From assembly GCA_949935895.1 (NCBI GenBank), contig CATLGL010000064.1:1-9071 (forward strand): a stretch of DNA of 9,071 bases, written 5' to 3'. The notes below the pieces were generated by a model. That model was not told the DNA's origin, did not search any database, and worked only from the letters and a program-made list of their open reading frames with translations. Source of the DNA: an uncultured Clostridia bacterium. GTDB taxonomy: Bacteria > Bacillota > Clostridia > TANB77 > CAG-508. Position numbers and translations under genes: made by a program. Within the stretch, counting starts at the first letter, position 1. The number at the start of each line of letters is the position of its first letter. This document shows positions 1 to 6,008 of this stretch, one piece after another.

Positions 1-1
1 T

Positions 2-157
2 AAAATGGAACATTTTATCAATTTTCTTAAGGACAGCAACGAAGTTGAGAGGAGCAGATTACACATATTAGGTATTTCAAATATAGATACTTCTAAGAGA
101 GTGTGACATATGTTTGACAAACCTACAGGAATTGTTGGAGTAAACTTAAAAAAGTAA
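2..157 (+). CDS. 3' end of an unidentified gene, interrupted by an in-frame TGA
   Basis: This frame runs in from the left edge for 34 codons, meets TGA at 104-106, then continues in the same frame for 16 codons to TAA at 155-157. The first part includes RLHILGISNIDTSKRV and the second part reads HMFDKPTGIVGVNLKK. Both look like ordinary protein and could be one C-terminus. A single A-to-T change (AGA to TGA, giving Arg at the break) would explain the stop. I do not recognise the family. The alternative is that the gene really ends at 106 and the rest is chance. The dut promoter starts directly after the TAA at 157, which fits the gene ending there. Confidence 0.4.
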
Positions 158-186
158 TTGACAAACTAACATAACTATAATAGAAT
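158..186 (+). promoter_or_regulatory. Sigma-A type promoter for dut
   Basis: TTGACA at 158-163 and TAGAAT at 181-186 are separated by 17 bases. A perfect TATAAT also lies at 176-181, but only 12 bases from the -35 box, too close to pair with it. Transcription would begin near 193, leaving a leader of about 50 bases before the dut ATG at 246. Confidence 0.6.
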
Positions 187-245
187 AAAAAACAAGTACA
201 ACAAAAAAGAATGAGGTTGTCAAAAAAGAGGAAGAGGAAAAAGAA

Positions 246-710
246 ATGGAAAAAAAACGTGGATTTGAAATAGCAAAAGGATTTGAAAATGCTAGAATTA
301 ATTTACCAGTTCGTAAAACAAAATATTCAGCAGGGTATGACATAGAAGCAGCAGAAGATTGTATTATACCATCATTTCAAAAAGGACAAAAGCCAACATT
401 AGTAAAAACGGGATTAAAAGCATATATGGAGGATGACGAAGTTTTAATATTGTGCAATAGAAGTTCTAATCCAGGAAAAAAAGGACTAGTTATGGCAAAT
501 AGTATTGGAATTATTGATAAGGACTATTATGAAAATCCAGACAATGATGGACATTTTATGTTTGCATTTTATAATTTAAAACAAGAGGATATTGAAATAA
601 AAAAAGGAGATACCATTGGTCAAGCAATTTTTCAAAAATACTTTATAACAGATGATGATGATGCAACAGGGGAAAGAATAGGAGGATTTGGTTCTACAAA
701 TAAAAAATAG
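246..710 (+). CDS. dut: Deoxyuridine 5'-triphosphate nucleotidohydrolase (dUTPase)
   Basis: A cytosolic enzyme that hydrolyses dUTP to dUMP and diphosphate, which keeps uracil out of DNA and supplies dUMP for dTMP synthesis. The 154 residues match the usual length of trimeric dUTPases, and the conserved motifs appear in order. Motif 1 is SAGYDIEAAED (28-38). Motif 2 starts at RSSNPGKKG (72-80) and leads into ANSIGIID (84-91), whose Asp91 fits the catalytic Asp of motif 3. Motif 4 is KKGDTIGQAIFQKYF (119-133). The C-terminal motif 5 is RIGGFGST (144-151), the flexible arm that closes over the nucleotide. Motif 3 carries an extended YYENPDNDGHF segment, which I associate with Firmicutes dUTPases. 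The ATG at 246 follows a purine-rich stretch (AGAGG near 233). The gene has its own promoter and ends in a terminator at 726-762, so it looks monocistronic. It could be a relative acting on dCTP, but the motif set favours dUTPase. Confidence 0.93.
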   Translation: MEKKRGFEIAKGFENARINLPVRKTKYSAGYDIEAAEDCIIPSFQKGQKPTLVKTGLKAYMEDDEVLILCNRSSNPGKKGLVMANSIGIIDKDYYENPDNDGHFMFAFYNLKQEDIEIKKGDTIGQAIFQKYFITDDDDATGERIGGFGSTNKK

Positions 711-725
711 AAAAAAATTGCAAGA

Positions 726-762
726 AAAAATTACCAAAAGTTTTTGACTTTTGGTAATTTTT
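726..762 (+). terminator. Rho-independent terminator of dut
   Basis: A perfect 16-bp stem is formed by 726-741 and 747-762 around a five-base loop (TTTTG). The descending arm ends in a T-run. The stem is symmetric enough to act in both directions. The loop and descending arm also contain the -35 box of the next promoter. Confidence 0.85.
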
Positions 763-772
763 GTAGTATAAT
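744..772 (+). promoter_or_regulatory. Sigma-A type promoter for the CarD-family gene
   Basis: TTGACT at 744-749 and a perfect TATAAT at 767-772 are separated by 17 bases. The -35 box lies across the loop and descending arm of the dut terminator. Transcription would begin near 779, leaving a leader of about 45 bases before the ATG at 826. Confidence 0.8.
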
Positions 773-825
773 AAATATGTTGGAAAAAGAGATATAAAAT
801 TCAGGAAGGAGTGGCACAAGAAACG

Positions 826-1413
826 ATGTTTAATGTAGGTGATCATATAGTTTACCCAATGCATGGAGCAGGAGTAATTGATGCAATTGAAGAAAAAGAT
901 ATATTAGGAGAAAAGCAAGCATATTATATATTAAGAATGCCGGGTGAAGTGAAAGTAATGGTGCCAACTAATAAGGCAGAAGAAATTGGTGTAAGAGGTA
1001 TTATTGATAAGCAATCTGCGGATAAAGTATTTGAAATATTAGAGGAAGATAAAACAGAAATGTCGGCTAATTGGAATAAGCGATATCGTGATAACATGGA
1101 TAAAATGAAAAGTGGAGACATTTATGAAATTGCGGATGTAGTTCGAAATTTATCCTTTAAGCAAAAGGAAAAGGGATTATCAACAGGAGAAAAAAAGATG
1201 CTTTCTAATGCAAAACAAATTTTAGTAAGTGAATTAGTACTTGCTGAAAATTCTTCTGAAGAAATAGTAGAAGGAATGATTGATAACAAAATCAATTCTT
1301 CTTTCCAAGAATTTGAACTTGACCATATACAACCAGTACAAAATGTAGTTAATAAATTTATTCCATTTGATGCTTCAGCAGATACAGATACAGATGTAAA
1401 TGAGAAGGTATAA
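826..1413 (+). CDS. CarD/CdnL family RNA polymerase-binding transcription regulator
   Basis: CarD-family proteins bind the RNA polymerase beta subunit through an N-terminal RID (Tudor-like) domain and stabilise the open complex, often at rRNA and other housekeeping promoters. Residues 1-60 from the ATG at 826 show the typical start, MFNVGDHIVYPMHGAGVI, followed by YYILRMPGEVKVMVP. The region from about residue 60 to 155 is helical and includes NWNKRYRDNMDKMKSGDIYE and LSTGEKKMLSNAK, as expected for the DNA-contacting C-terminal domain. An Asp/Thr-rich tail brings the total to 195 residues, longer than the roughly 160-170 I expect. An in-frame GTG at 811 would add five residues, but the AGGAAGGA site (803-810) abuts it directly with no spacing, and family members normally start at MFN; I therefore prefer 826, although its spacing from the ribosome site is long. 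It is monocistronic, between a promoter at 744 and a terminator at 1422. Confidence 0.9.
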   Translation: MFNVGDHIVYPMHGAGVIDAIEEKDILGEKQAYYILRMPGEVKVMVPTNKAEEIGVRGIIDKQSADKVFEILEEDKTEMSANWNKRYRDNMDKMKSGDIYEIADVVRNLSFKQKEKGLSTGEKKMLSNAKQILVSELVLAENSSEEIVEGMIDNKINSSFQEFELDHIQPVQNVVNKFIPFDASADTDTDVNEKV

Positions 1414-1421
1414 TAAGATAG

Positions 1422-1460
1422 AGTGTTATTGGTGTCATTCCAATAATACTTTATTTTTTT
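1422..1460 (+). terminator. Rho-independent terminator of the CarD-family gene
   Basis: An 11-bp stem pairs 1422-1432 with 1440-1450, with one G-U wobble and a seven-base loop. It is followed by a T-run at 1451-1460. It sits just after the stop codon at 1411-1413 and separates this gene from the dnaG-rpoD unit. Confidence 0.88.
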
Positions 1461-1519
1461 CCTTATACGACAAAATTTGACAAATAGATAAAAAAAGAAA
1501 AATATTTTATGTGAAGTAA

Positions 1520-1546
1520 GAGGGAATTAGAAGATATCTGTCGAAT
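1520..1546 (+). promoter_or_regulatory. Candidate sigma-H-like promoter and/or Spo0A box upstream of dnaG
   Basis: Positions 1520-1528 (GAGGGAATT) match the B. subtilis sigma-H -35 consensus RNAGGAWWW at all positions but one. After 11 bases, 1540-1546 (GTCGAAT) match the -10 consensus RNNGAAT in full. Predicted transcription starts near 1552, just before the ribosome site GAAAGG (1563-1568). The same stretch holds TGTCGAA at 1539-1545, an exact Spo0A box, so it may be a regulator site instead. The known sigma-H control of the B. subtilis dnaG-sigA operon supports the reading. An isolated TTGACA at 1477-1482 has no good -10 partner, and a TATAAT at 1556-1561 is too close to the ribosome site to be a useful -10. 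Confidence 0.45.
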
Positions 1547-1578
1547 AGTATATATTATAATAGAAAGGTTTGCAAAAA

Positions 1579-3367
1579 ATGGCACGATATAGTGATGAAT
1601 TAATTGATGAAATCAGAAGCAATAATGATATCGTTGATGTGATATCACAATATGTAATACTAAAAAGAAGCGGTAGAAATTTTTTTGGACTATGTCCATT
1701 TCATAAAGAAAAATCCCCTTCTTTTTCTGTGTCGCCAGATAAACAAATTTTCCACTGTTTTGGTTGTGGAGCAGGAGGAGATGTTATTCACTTTGTGAGT
1801 AAAATAGAAAATCTTGATTTTAAGCAAGCCTTAGAAATGTTGGCTGAAAAAAGTGGAATAACCTTACCTATTTTAGCAGATGCACAAGATGTAGTTAAAA
1901 TTAAAATGAAAGAAAAAGTACATAAAATCAATGAAATAACAGCACAATTTTTTCATGAAAATTTATATAAACCAGATGCAAAATTAGCACAAAACTATGT
2001 GAAAATGAGAAAATTGGATAATCGTACTTTACAGACCTTTCAAATTGGATATTCAACCAATTTTGATGAACTATATAAAATGCTAAAAAGAGAAGGATTT
2101 TCAGATGAAGAAATAATGGCATCAAGCTTGGTTGGTAAATCTATAAAGGGTCAATTTTACGATAAATTTAAGAATAGACTCATGTTTCCCATAAAAGATG
2201 TACAAGATAAAGTAATTGCTTTTGGGGGGAGAGTATTAGATGATAGCAAACCCAAATATATCAATTCACCAGAGAATATTGTTTACAGCAAAGGTAGAAA
2301 TTTATTTGGACTAAATGTAGCAAAAAAGAGTGGAAAAGACAAAATTATTATTGTTGAAGGCTATATGGATGCTATTTCACTTTACCAAAGAGGAATTACA
2401 AATGTAGTGGCATCGTTAGGAACAGCACTTACAGAAGCACAAGGAAGGTTACTAAGAAAATATGCTTCCCAAATGATTATTGGATATGATTCTGATGGAG
2501 CAGGACAAGCAGCAACAATACGAGGAATGGAAATTTTACAAAACTTGGGTTGTGATATTCGTATTTTGCAGTTAGATGGGGAGGCAAAAGATCCTGACGA
2601 ATATGTGATTAAATATGGAAGTCGGTAGATTTGAAAGATGTGTGGAAAATGCAATATCTTTAGTTGAATTCAAAATAAAAACATTAAAAAATGCAATGAG
2701 GATACAAACAGCCAGTGATAAAATTAAGTTTTTAAACGAAATGGTAAAAATTCTTTCAAAAGTAGATAATAGCATAGAAAGAGAAATTTACATTGACAAA
2801 ATTGCAAAAGAATATGGTATATCAAAAGAAGCAATATATGCAGAAGCAAATAAAATAGATTATAAGCAACACCAAGGAATTAAAATGCTTCAAAAGCCAA
2901 TTGCTAAAAATGTGATAAAACAAAAGAAAAAGGAAGAAAAAAACGAAGTGCTTATCAAAAGAGAAAATATGATTATATCATTACTAATTAACCCAGAAAT
3001 AAAAGCACATACAAAAATTATGGAAAAAATAAGACCAGAAGATTTTAGTTTAGAACAAAACAAGGAAATTGCTAAAAGTTTGTATGAACACTTTGAAAAA
3101 GGAAATAGTAATACTAATGTGTTAAATTTATTTCAAGATGAAGAACTAATTAATCATATAACAAGTATTATGGCAGAAGATTATGAAATTATAGACAATG
3201 AAAAAGCAACAGAAGATATTTTGAATTTGTACGAAAAAGAAAAGTTAATAGAGGAAAAAAATCAAATTATCAAACAATTAGAAGAAACTAGCATAAAAGG
3301 TGAAGAGGCAAAAGAATTAGAAGCAAAACTTAGTTCAATTATTATTAAAATTGCAAAAATGAAATAG
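1579..3367 (+). CDS. dnaG: DNA primase DnaG, interrupted by a +1 frameshift at a CGG codon
   Basis: Makes RNA primers for chromosome replication and works with the replicative helicase. The corrected protein is about 595 residues, the usual size. The N-terminal zinc domain has Cys39, His42, Cys60 and Cys63 (CPFH and CFGC). The catalytic core contains the TOPRIM acidic residues: Glu260 in VEGYMD, and Asp304 and Asp306 in GYDSDGAG. The C-terminal region, roughly residues 450-595, is helical, as expected for the helicase-binding domain. The frame breaks after Ser348: AGT (2620-2622) is followed by CGG TAG, which would end translation at 2628. Skipping the C at 2623 gives GGT AGA TTT (GRF) and restores the family pattern DPDEYVIKYGSGRF through to TAG at 3365-3367. 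The start is the ATG at 1579, 10 bases after GAAAGG; an upstream in-frame TTG at 1570 is less likely. The stop overlaps the AGGAGG site of rpoD, so the two are co-transcribed. Because primase is normally essential, decay is unlikely; recoding or a sequence error are the alternatives. Confidence 0.93.
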
Positions 3368-3379
3368 GAGGAAAGAAAA

Positions 3380-4660
3380 ATGGCTGAAGAAGAAATAGGA
3401 AAAAAGAAAGCAAAAAAAGCAGTTGTGGTTAAAAAAGTGACTAAAAAACAAAGTGAAGAAGTAAAAGATGAAAAAGTAACAGTAAAACCTAAACAAGCTA
3501 AAAAAGAAAAAACAAATGACATAGCAAAAGAATCAGCAACATTGTTAGACAATGGAAAAGAAGAAAAAAGTGAACAAGAACAAATACAAGATGAAAAAGT
3601 TAAGAATATTTTAGAAAAAGCAAAAAAACAAGGGAAAATTACTTATGGTGAAATTGCCTCTGAATTAGATGATGCAAATCCAGATCAAATTGAGAAAGTA
3701 TTTGATGCATTTGAAGAACTAAATGTAGATTTAAAAGAAGATTTAGAGGACGAAGAACCAGATTTAGAAGATTTAGAGGAAGTAGAAGATATCAAAGTAG
3801 AAGACATTAATTTAAGTACATTAGAAGGAGTAAGTACAGATGATCCTGTTAGAATGTATCTACGTGAAATCGGAAGGATTCCACTATTGAGTTATGATGA
3901 AGAACTAGAAATTGCAGAGAAGGTATTAGAAGGAGACGAAGAAGCAAAACAAAGATTAGCAGAATCTAATTTAAGATTAGTGGTAAGTATTGCTAAAAAA
4001 TATGTAGGCAGAGGAATGCTATTTTTAGATTTAATTCAAGAAGGAAATATGGGCTTAATTAAAGCAGTTGATAAATTTGACTATAAAAAAGGATTTAAAT
4101 TTAGTACGTATGCTACATGGTGGATTCGTCAAGCAATTACAAGAGCGATTGCAGACCAAGCAAGAACCATTCGTATACCAGTTCATATGGTAGAGACAAT
4201 CAATAAACTAATACGTACATCAAGGCATTTATTACAAAGATTAGGACGTGAGCCAAGTCCAGAGGAGATTGCAGAAGAATTAGAAATGCCAGTAGAAAAA
4301 GTAATGGAAATTCAAAAAATTGCACAAGACCCAGTATCATTAGAAACCCCAATAGGAGAAGAAGATGATAGTCATTTAGGAGATTTTATTCAAGATGAAG
4401 ATAGTCCAGCTCCTCATGATTCAGCAGCATATACACTTTTGAAAGAACAATTAGAGGAGGTAATGAATACTCTTACACCAAGAGAAGCAAAAGTATTAAA
4501 ACTACGATTTGGACTAGAAGATGGAAAGGCAAGAACTTTAGAGGAGGTTGGTAGGGAATTTGCTGTTACTCGTGAAAGAATAAGACAAATTGAAGCAAAA
4601 GCCTTAAGAAAATTAAGACATCCAAGTAGAAGTAAGAAATTAAGAGACTATATGAATTAA
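3380..4660 (+). CDS. rpoD: Primary RNA polymerase sigma factor (sigma-70/sigma-A, RpoD)
   Basis: Directs core RNA polymerase to housekeeping promoters with -35 TTGACA and -10 TATAAT, several of which occur in this window. The protein is 426 residues. Residues 1-70 are a Lys/Glu-rich low-complexity leader. A region 1.1-like segment follows (KNILEKAKKQGKITYGEIAS), then an acidic stretch with repeated DLE/EDLE. Region 1.2 begins at DPVRMYLREIG (155-165). Region 2 contains the polymerase-binding DLIQEGNMGLIKAVDKFD and the -10 recognition helix FSTYATWWIRQAI (241-253). Region 3 covers IRIPVHMVETINKL. Region 4 ends with LTPREAKVLKLRFG and the -35 recognition helix in VTRERIRQIEAKALRKLRHP. Unlike dnaG, the frame is intact. 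An AGGAGG site at 3366-3371 precedes the ATG by eight bases and overlaps the dnaG stop, the classic dnaG-rpoD arrangement. Confidence 0.98.
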   Translation: MAEEEIGKKKAKKAVVVKKVTKKQSEEVKDEKVTVKPKQAKKEKTNDIAKESATLLDNGKEEKSEQEQIQDEKVKNILEKAKKQGKITYGEIASELDDANPDQIEKVFDAFEELNVDLKEDLEDEEPDLEDLEEVEDIKVEDINLSTLEGVSTDDPVRMYLREIGRIPLLSYDEELEIAEKVLEGDEEAKQRLAESNLRLVVSIAKKYVGRGMLFLDLIQEGNMGLIKAVDKFDYKKGFKFSTYATWWIRQAITRAIADQARTIRIPVHMVETINKLIRTSRHLLQRLGREPSPEEIAEELEMPVEKVMEIQKIAQDPVSLETPIGEEDDSHLGDFIQDEDSPAPHDSAAYTLLKEQLEEVMNTLTPREAKVLKLRFGLEDGKARTLEEVGREFAVTRERIRQIEAKALRKLRHPSRSKKLRDYMN

Positions 4661-4785
4661 AATACATTACTACCTTCATGTTAATTATCTCAGAATGTTA
4701 AAAGACTAAATAGTAAATCAAAACTAAAAGTGAAAGATTAACTGCTTGTTATTGTTTAAAATATAAAGAGAAGAAGGATTAGAAT

Positions 4786-4820
4786 AAAAAAGCAAAAATA
4801 CTTGATTTTTTTGCTTTTTT
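4786..4820 (+). terminator. Rho-independent terminator downstream of rpoD
   Basis: A 13-bp stem pairs 4786-4798 with 4808-4820 around a nine-base loop and ends in a run of six Ts. It lies about 125 bases beyond the rpoD stop; I see no gene or other clear structure in between. The loop contains the -35 box of the next promoter. Confidence 0.75.
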
Positions 4821-4830
4821 ATGTTAATAT
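4802..4830 (+). promoter_or_regulatory. Candidate promoter of the 96-residue gene
   Basis: TTGATT (4802-4807) and TAATAT (4825-4830) have a 17-base spacer. The -35 box matches five of six consensus positions and lies in the loop of the preceding terminator. The -10 box is a weaker four-of-six match. An alternative -10, TATAAA at 4828, would need a 20-base spacer. Confidence 0.5.
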
Positions 4831-4877
4831 AAAAATAGATTGGTTTATTTTGTAAATATATTAGGAGGAAAATAGTA

Positions 4878-5168
4878 ATGCGATTACTAGATGGAATAAA
4901 AACTGTAATTAGAGAATTGACAGTAAATGAAAATGTAGATATCTTAGATAACAAAGAAATACAAAGAGATGTGCAAGAGATTATTAAGCAACAAACAAGA
5001 AATTTAGAAAAATTGGCAGCGAATGTTAGTAATGACAAGACCATTCCAAGAAAAGAGCAAGATTTTGTAGAGAAAAAGACAGTAGATGAAAAAATAGCTG
5101 ATCAAATTGCAAAAGAAAAGGCACAAAGAACAAAGAAGGTAAATAAAGAAAAGCAAATAGGTGATTAA
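4878..5168 (+). CDS. Hypothetical 96-residue charged helical protein
   Basis: I do not recognise this family. A perfect AGGAGG site at 4863-4868 lies nine bases before the ATG, and a promoter candidate stands upstream, so I consider it a real gene. The protein is soluble-looking, with no signal peptide or membrane segment and no Cys or Trp. Residues 1-50 include MRLLDGIKTVIRELTV and EIQRDVQEIIKQQTRNLEKL, which look amphipathic and possibly coiled-coil. The last 40 residues are very rich in Lys, Glu and Gln. It stands alone between the rpoD terminator and a large inverted repeat. Function is unknown. Confidence 0.78.
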   Translation: MRLLDGIKTVIRELTVNENVDILDNKEIQRDVQEIIKQQTRNLEKLAANVSNDKTIPRKEQDFVEKKTVDEKIADQIAKEKAQRTKKVNKEKQIGD

Positions 5169-5171
5169 ACA

Positions 5172-5292
5172 ATAAAACAAAAAGAAGATAATTTTTATTA
5201 CAGTTTAGACTATGAGTTATATAGGTTGTTTCTATATTTACGATACATATGTCTGAACTGTAACTAATTTTTTATTATTTTCTTTGTTTTAT
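5172..5292 (+). repeat. Nested inverted repeat, possible terminator or structured RNA
   Basis: Three nested stems can be drawn. The outer one pairs 5172-5181 with 5283-5292 (10 bp). The middle one pairs 5198-5210 with 5251-5263 (13 bp with one G-U). The inner one pairs 5219-5224 with 5232-5237 around a seven-base loop. The middle stem is followed closely by a T-rich stretch (5267-5283), so at minimum it can end transcription of the upstream 96-residue gene. The whole element stops two bases before the -35 box of the tRNA promoter. I see no coding potential. Confidence 0.6.
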
Positions 5293-5293
5293 C

Positions 5294-5322
5294 TTGACAA
5301 AAATAGGATATACTAATATAAT
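5294..5322 (+). promoter_or_regulatory. Consensus sigma-A promoter for tRNA-Met
   Basis: TTGACA at 5294-5299 and TATAAT at 5317-5322 are both perfect matches with an ideal 17-base spacer. Transcription would start near 5329, leaving a short 5' leader of about 18 bases before the mature tRNA. Such strength fits a stable RNA gene. Confidence 0.92.
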
Positions 5323-5346
5323 AATACACGTTCTAATAAAAGATAT

Positions 5347-5423
5347 GGCGATGTAGCTCAGTTGGCTAGAGCATCCGGTTCATACCCGGCAGGTCGTAGG
5401 TTCAAGTCCCACCATCGCTACCA
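5347..5423 (+). tRNA. tRNA-Met (anticodon CAT), elongator type
   Basis: A 77-base cloverleaf with encoded CCA (5421-5423). The acceptor stem pairs GGCGATG with CATCGCT, including a G1-U72 wobble also found in the B. subtilis elongator tRNA-Met. The anticodon loop is TTCATAC and the T-loop TTCAAGT. The Met elongator call rests on this close likeness to the B. subtilis gene; a lysidine-modified tRNA-Ile(CAT) normally has a different anticodon loop. Two mismatches are visible: T27-C43 at the end of the anticodon stem, and A51-C63 (5398 and 5410) in the T-stem. It has its own promoter and terminator. Confidence 0.95.
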
Positions 5424-5428
5424 GAAGC

Positions 5429-5474
5429 ATAGAGCCAAGGGGATTAACAAAATCTTGTTTGGTTCTATTTTTTA
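5429..5474 (+). terminator. Rho-independent terminator of tRNA-Met
   Basis: A 10-bp stem pairs ATAGAGCCAA (5429-5438) with TTGGTTCTAT (5459-5468), with one G-U. A smaller inner pairing of GATT with AATC extends it. A T-run follows from 5468. It starts six bases after the tRNA CCA. Confidence 0.82.
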
Positions 5475-5561
5475 AATTTAACTACTTAGTTTTTCATATG
5501 TAAATTTCTTTATTGAAAATTAGAACATCCATATATAATTTGCATAAAAAGAAAAAACAAA

Positions 5562-5586
5562 TACCATATAGAATTTCTATATGGTA
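5562..5586 (-). terminator. Rho-independent terminator of the 51-residue gene, possibly bidirectional
   Basis: An almost perfect 25-base palindrome (TACCATATAGAA and its complement around one central base) lies three bases past the stop of the minus-strand gene. Read on the minus strand it is followed by a U-rich tract. Read on the + strand it is followed by ATTTTTTC, so it may also stop transcripts from the tRNA side. Confidence 0.8.
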
Positions 5587-5588
5587 CC

Positions 5589-5744
5589 TTATTTTTTCTT
5601 TGTTTTAGGGATAATAATTTTTTTGTTTTTTTCATTTTCTTTTGTTTTTGGCTTTGCAACTTTTAGATGTTCATAAACAGGAGATATTTTTAATTCATCA
5701 GCATTTCCATTTACAACTTCTATTTTTTTAGGTGCATCCTTCAT
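5589..5744 (-). CDS. Hypothetical small protein, 51 residues
   Basis: The protein starts MKDAPKKIEVVNGNADELKI, has a central SPVYEHLKVAKPK, and ends in a Lys-rich tail after IIIPKTKKK. A strong ribosome site (AGAGGTGG on the minus strand) lies about five bases before the ATG at 5744. A good promoter precedes it and a terminator follows, so it is a complete single-gene unit. Its central SPVYEHL-VAKPK pattern resembles small conserved clostridial proteins I have seen annotated as hypothetical; I cannot name a function. It has no signal peptide, membrane segment or Cys. It is the only minus-strand gene I can support here and is divergent from scpB. Confidence 0.8.
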   Translation of the reverse strand: MKDAPKKIEVVNGNADELKISPVYEHLKVAKPKTKENEKNKKIIIPKTKKK

Positions 5745-5774
5745 ACTTTCCACCTCTTTTTTTAAGATAATTTT

Positions 5775-5803
5775 ATCTTATCACATAATATGAAAAAGTG
5801 CAA
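5775..5803 (-). promoter_or_regulatory. Promoter of the 51-residue gene, with an overlapping palindrome
   Basis: On the minus strand, TTGCAC (5803-5798) and TAAGAT (5780-5775) have a 17-base spacer. The palindrome TAAGATAATTTTATCTTA (5763-5780) covers the -10 box and the predicted start. That is a typical operator position, though no regulator is identified. Confidence 0.65.
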
Positions 5804-5945
5804 CGAAAAATGAAAAATAATCTTGTAATAATATGTTAAAGAAAGTGTTTAATTTGTAATACAGGGTAAGTTTTATAAACATTGTACTTATTGTTTATGT
5901 AATAACAATTTTTGAGAAACTTAGGAGAGGAATCCTTAAAATTCA

Positions 5946-5974
5946 TTGACATAGAAAGGAAAAAGTGGCATAAT
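5946..5974 (+). promoter_or_regulatory. Sigma-A type promoter for scpB
   Basis: TTGACA (5946-5951) and CATAAT (5969-5974) are 17 bases apart. Transcription would start near 5981, with a leader of about 28 bases carrying GGAAAAAGGA (5991-6000). The stretch between this promoter and the divergent one (5804-5945) shows no gene, only a weak ATTGTT/AACAAT hairpin at 5890-5909. Confidence 0.7.
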
Positions 5975-6008
5975 AATAAAAAGAAATAAAGGAAAAAGGA
6001 ATAAAAAA

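Noticed and set aside
104..106. Selenocysteine at the in-frame TGA
   Set aside because: I see no SECIS-like hairpin directly after the TGA and no redox motif around it.
176..181. TATAAT at 176 as the dut -10 box
   Set aside because: It is only 12 bases from TTGACA; TAGAAT at 181-186 gives the proper 17-base spacer.
811..825. GTG at 811 as the start of the CarD-family gene
   Set aside because: The ribosome site touches it with no spacing, and family members begin at the MFN-GD segment, which starts at the ATG at 826.
934..950. A further CGG frameshift in the CarD-family gene at ATGCCGGGTGAA
   Set aside because: The CGG here spans CCG-GGT in a frame that stays open on both sides, so no shift is needed.
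924..1121. Minus-strand open frame opposite the CarD-family gene
   Set aside because: It lies antisense to a well-supported gene, has no ribosome site and no recognisable motifs; it is a by-product of AT-rich codons. The same applies to the other minus-strand frames except 5589-5744.
2615..3367. A separate 250-residue gene starting at ATG 2615
   Set aside because: Its sequence is the C-terminal part of DnaG, it has no ribosome site, and it joins the first part without gap once the C at 2623 is skipped.
5474..5561. A possible gene or riboswitch between the tRNA terminator and the minus-strand gene
   Set aside because: The stretch is AT-rich with stops in all frames and no stable fold beyond the terminator palindrome.
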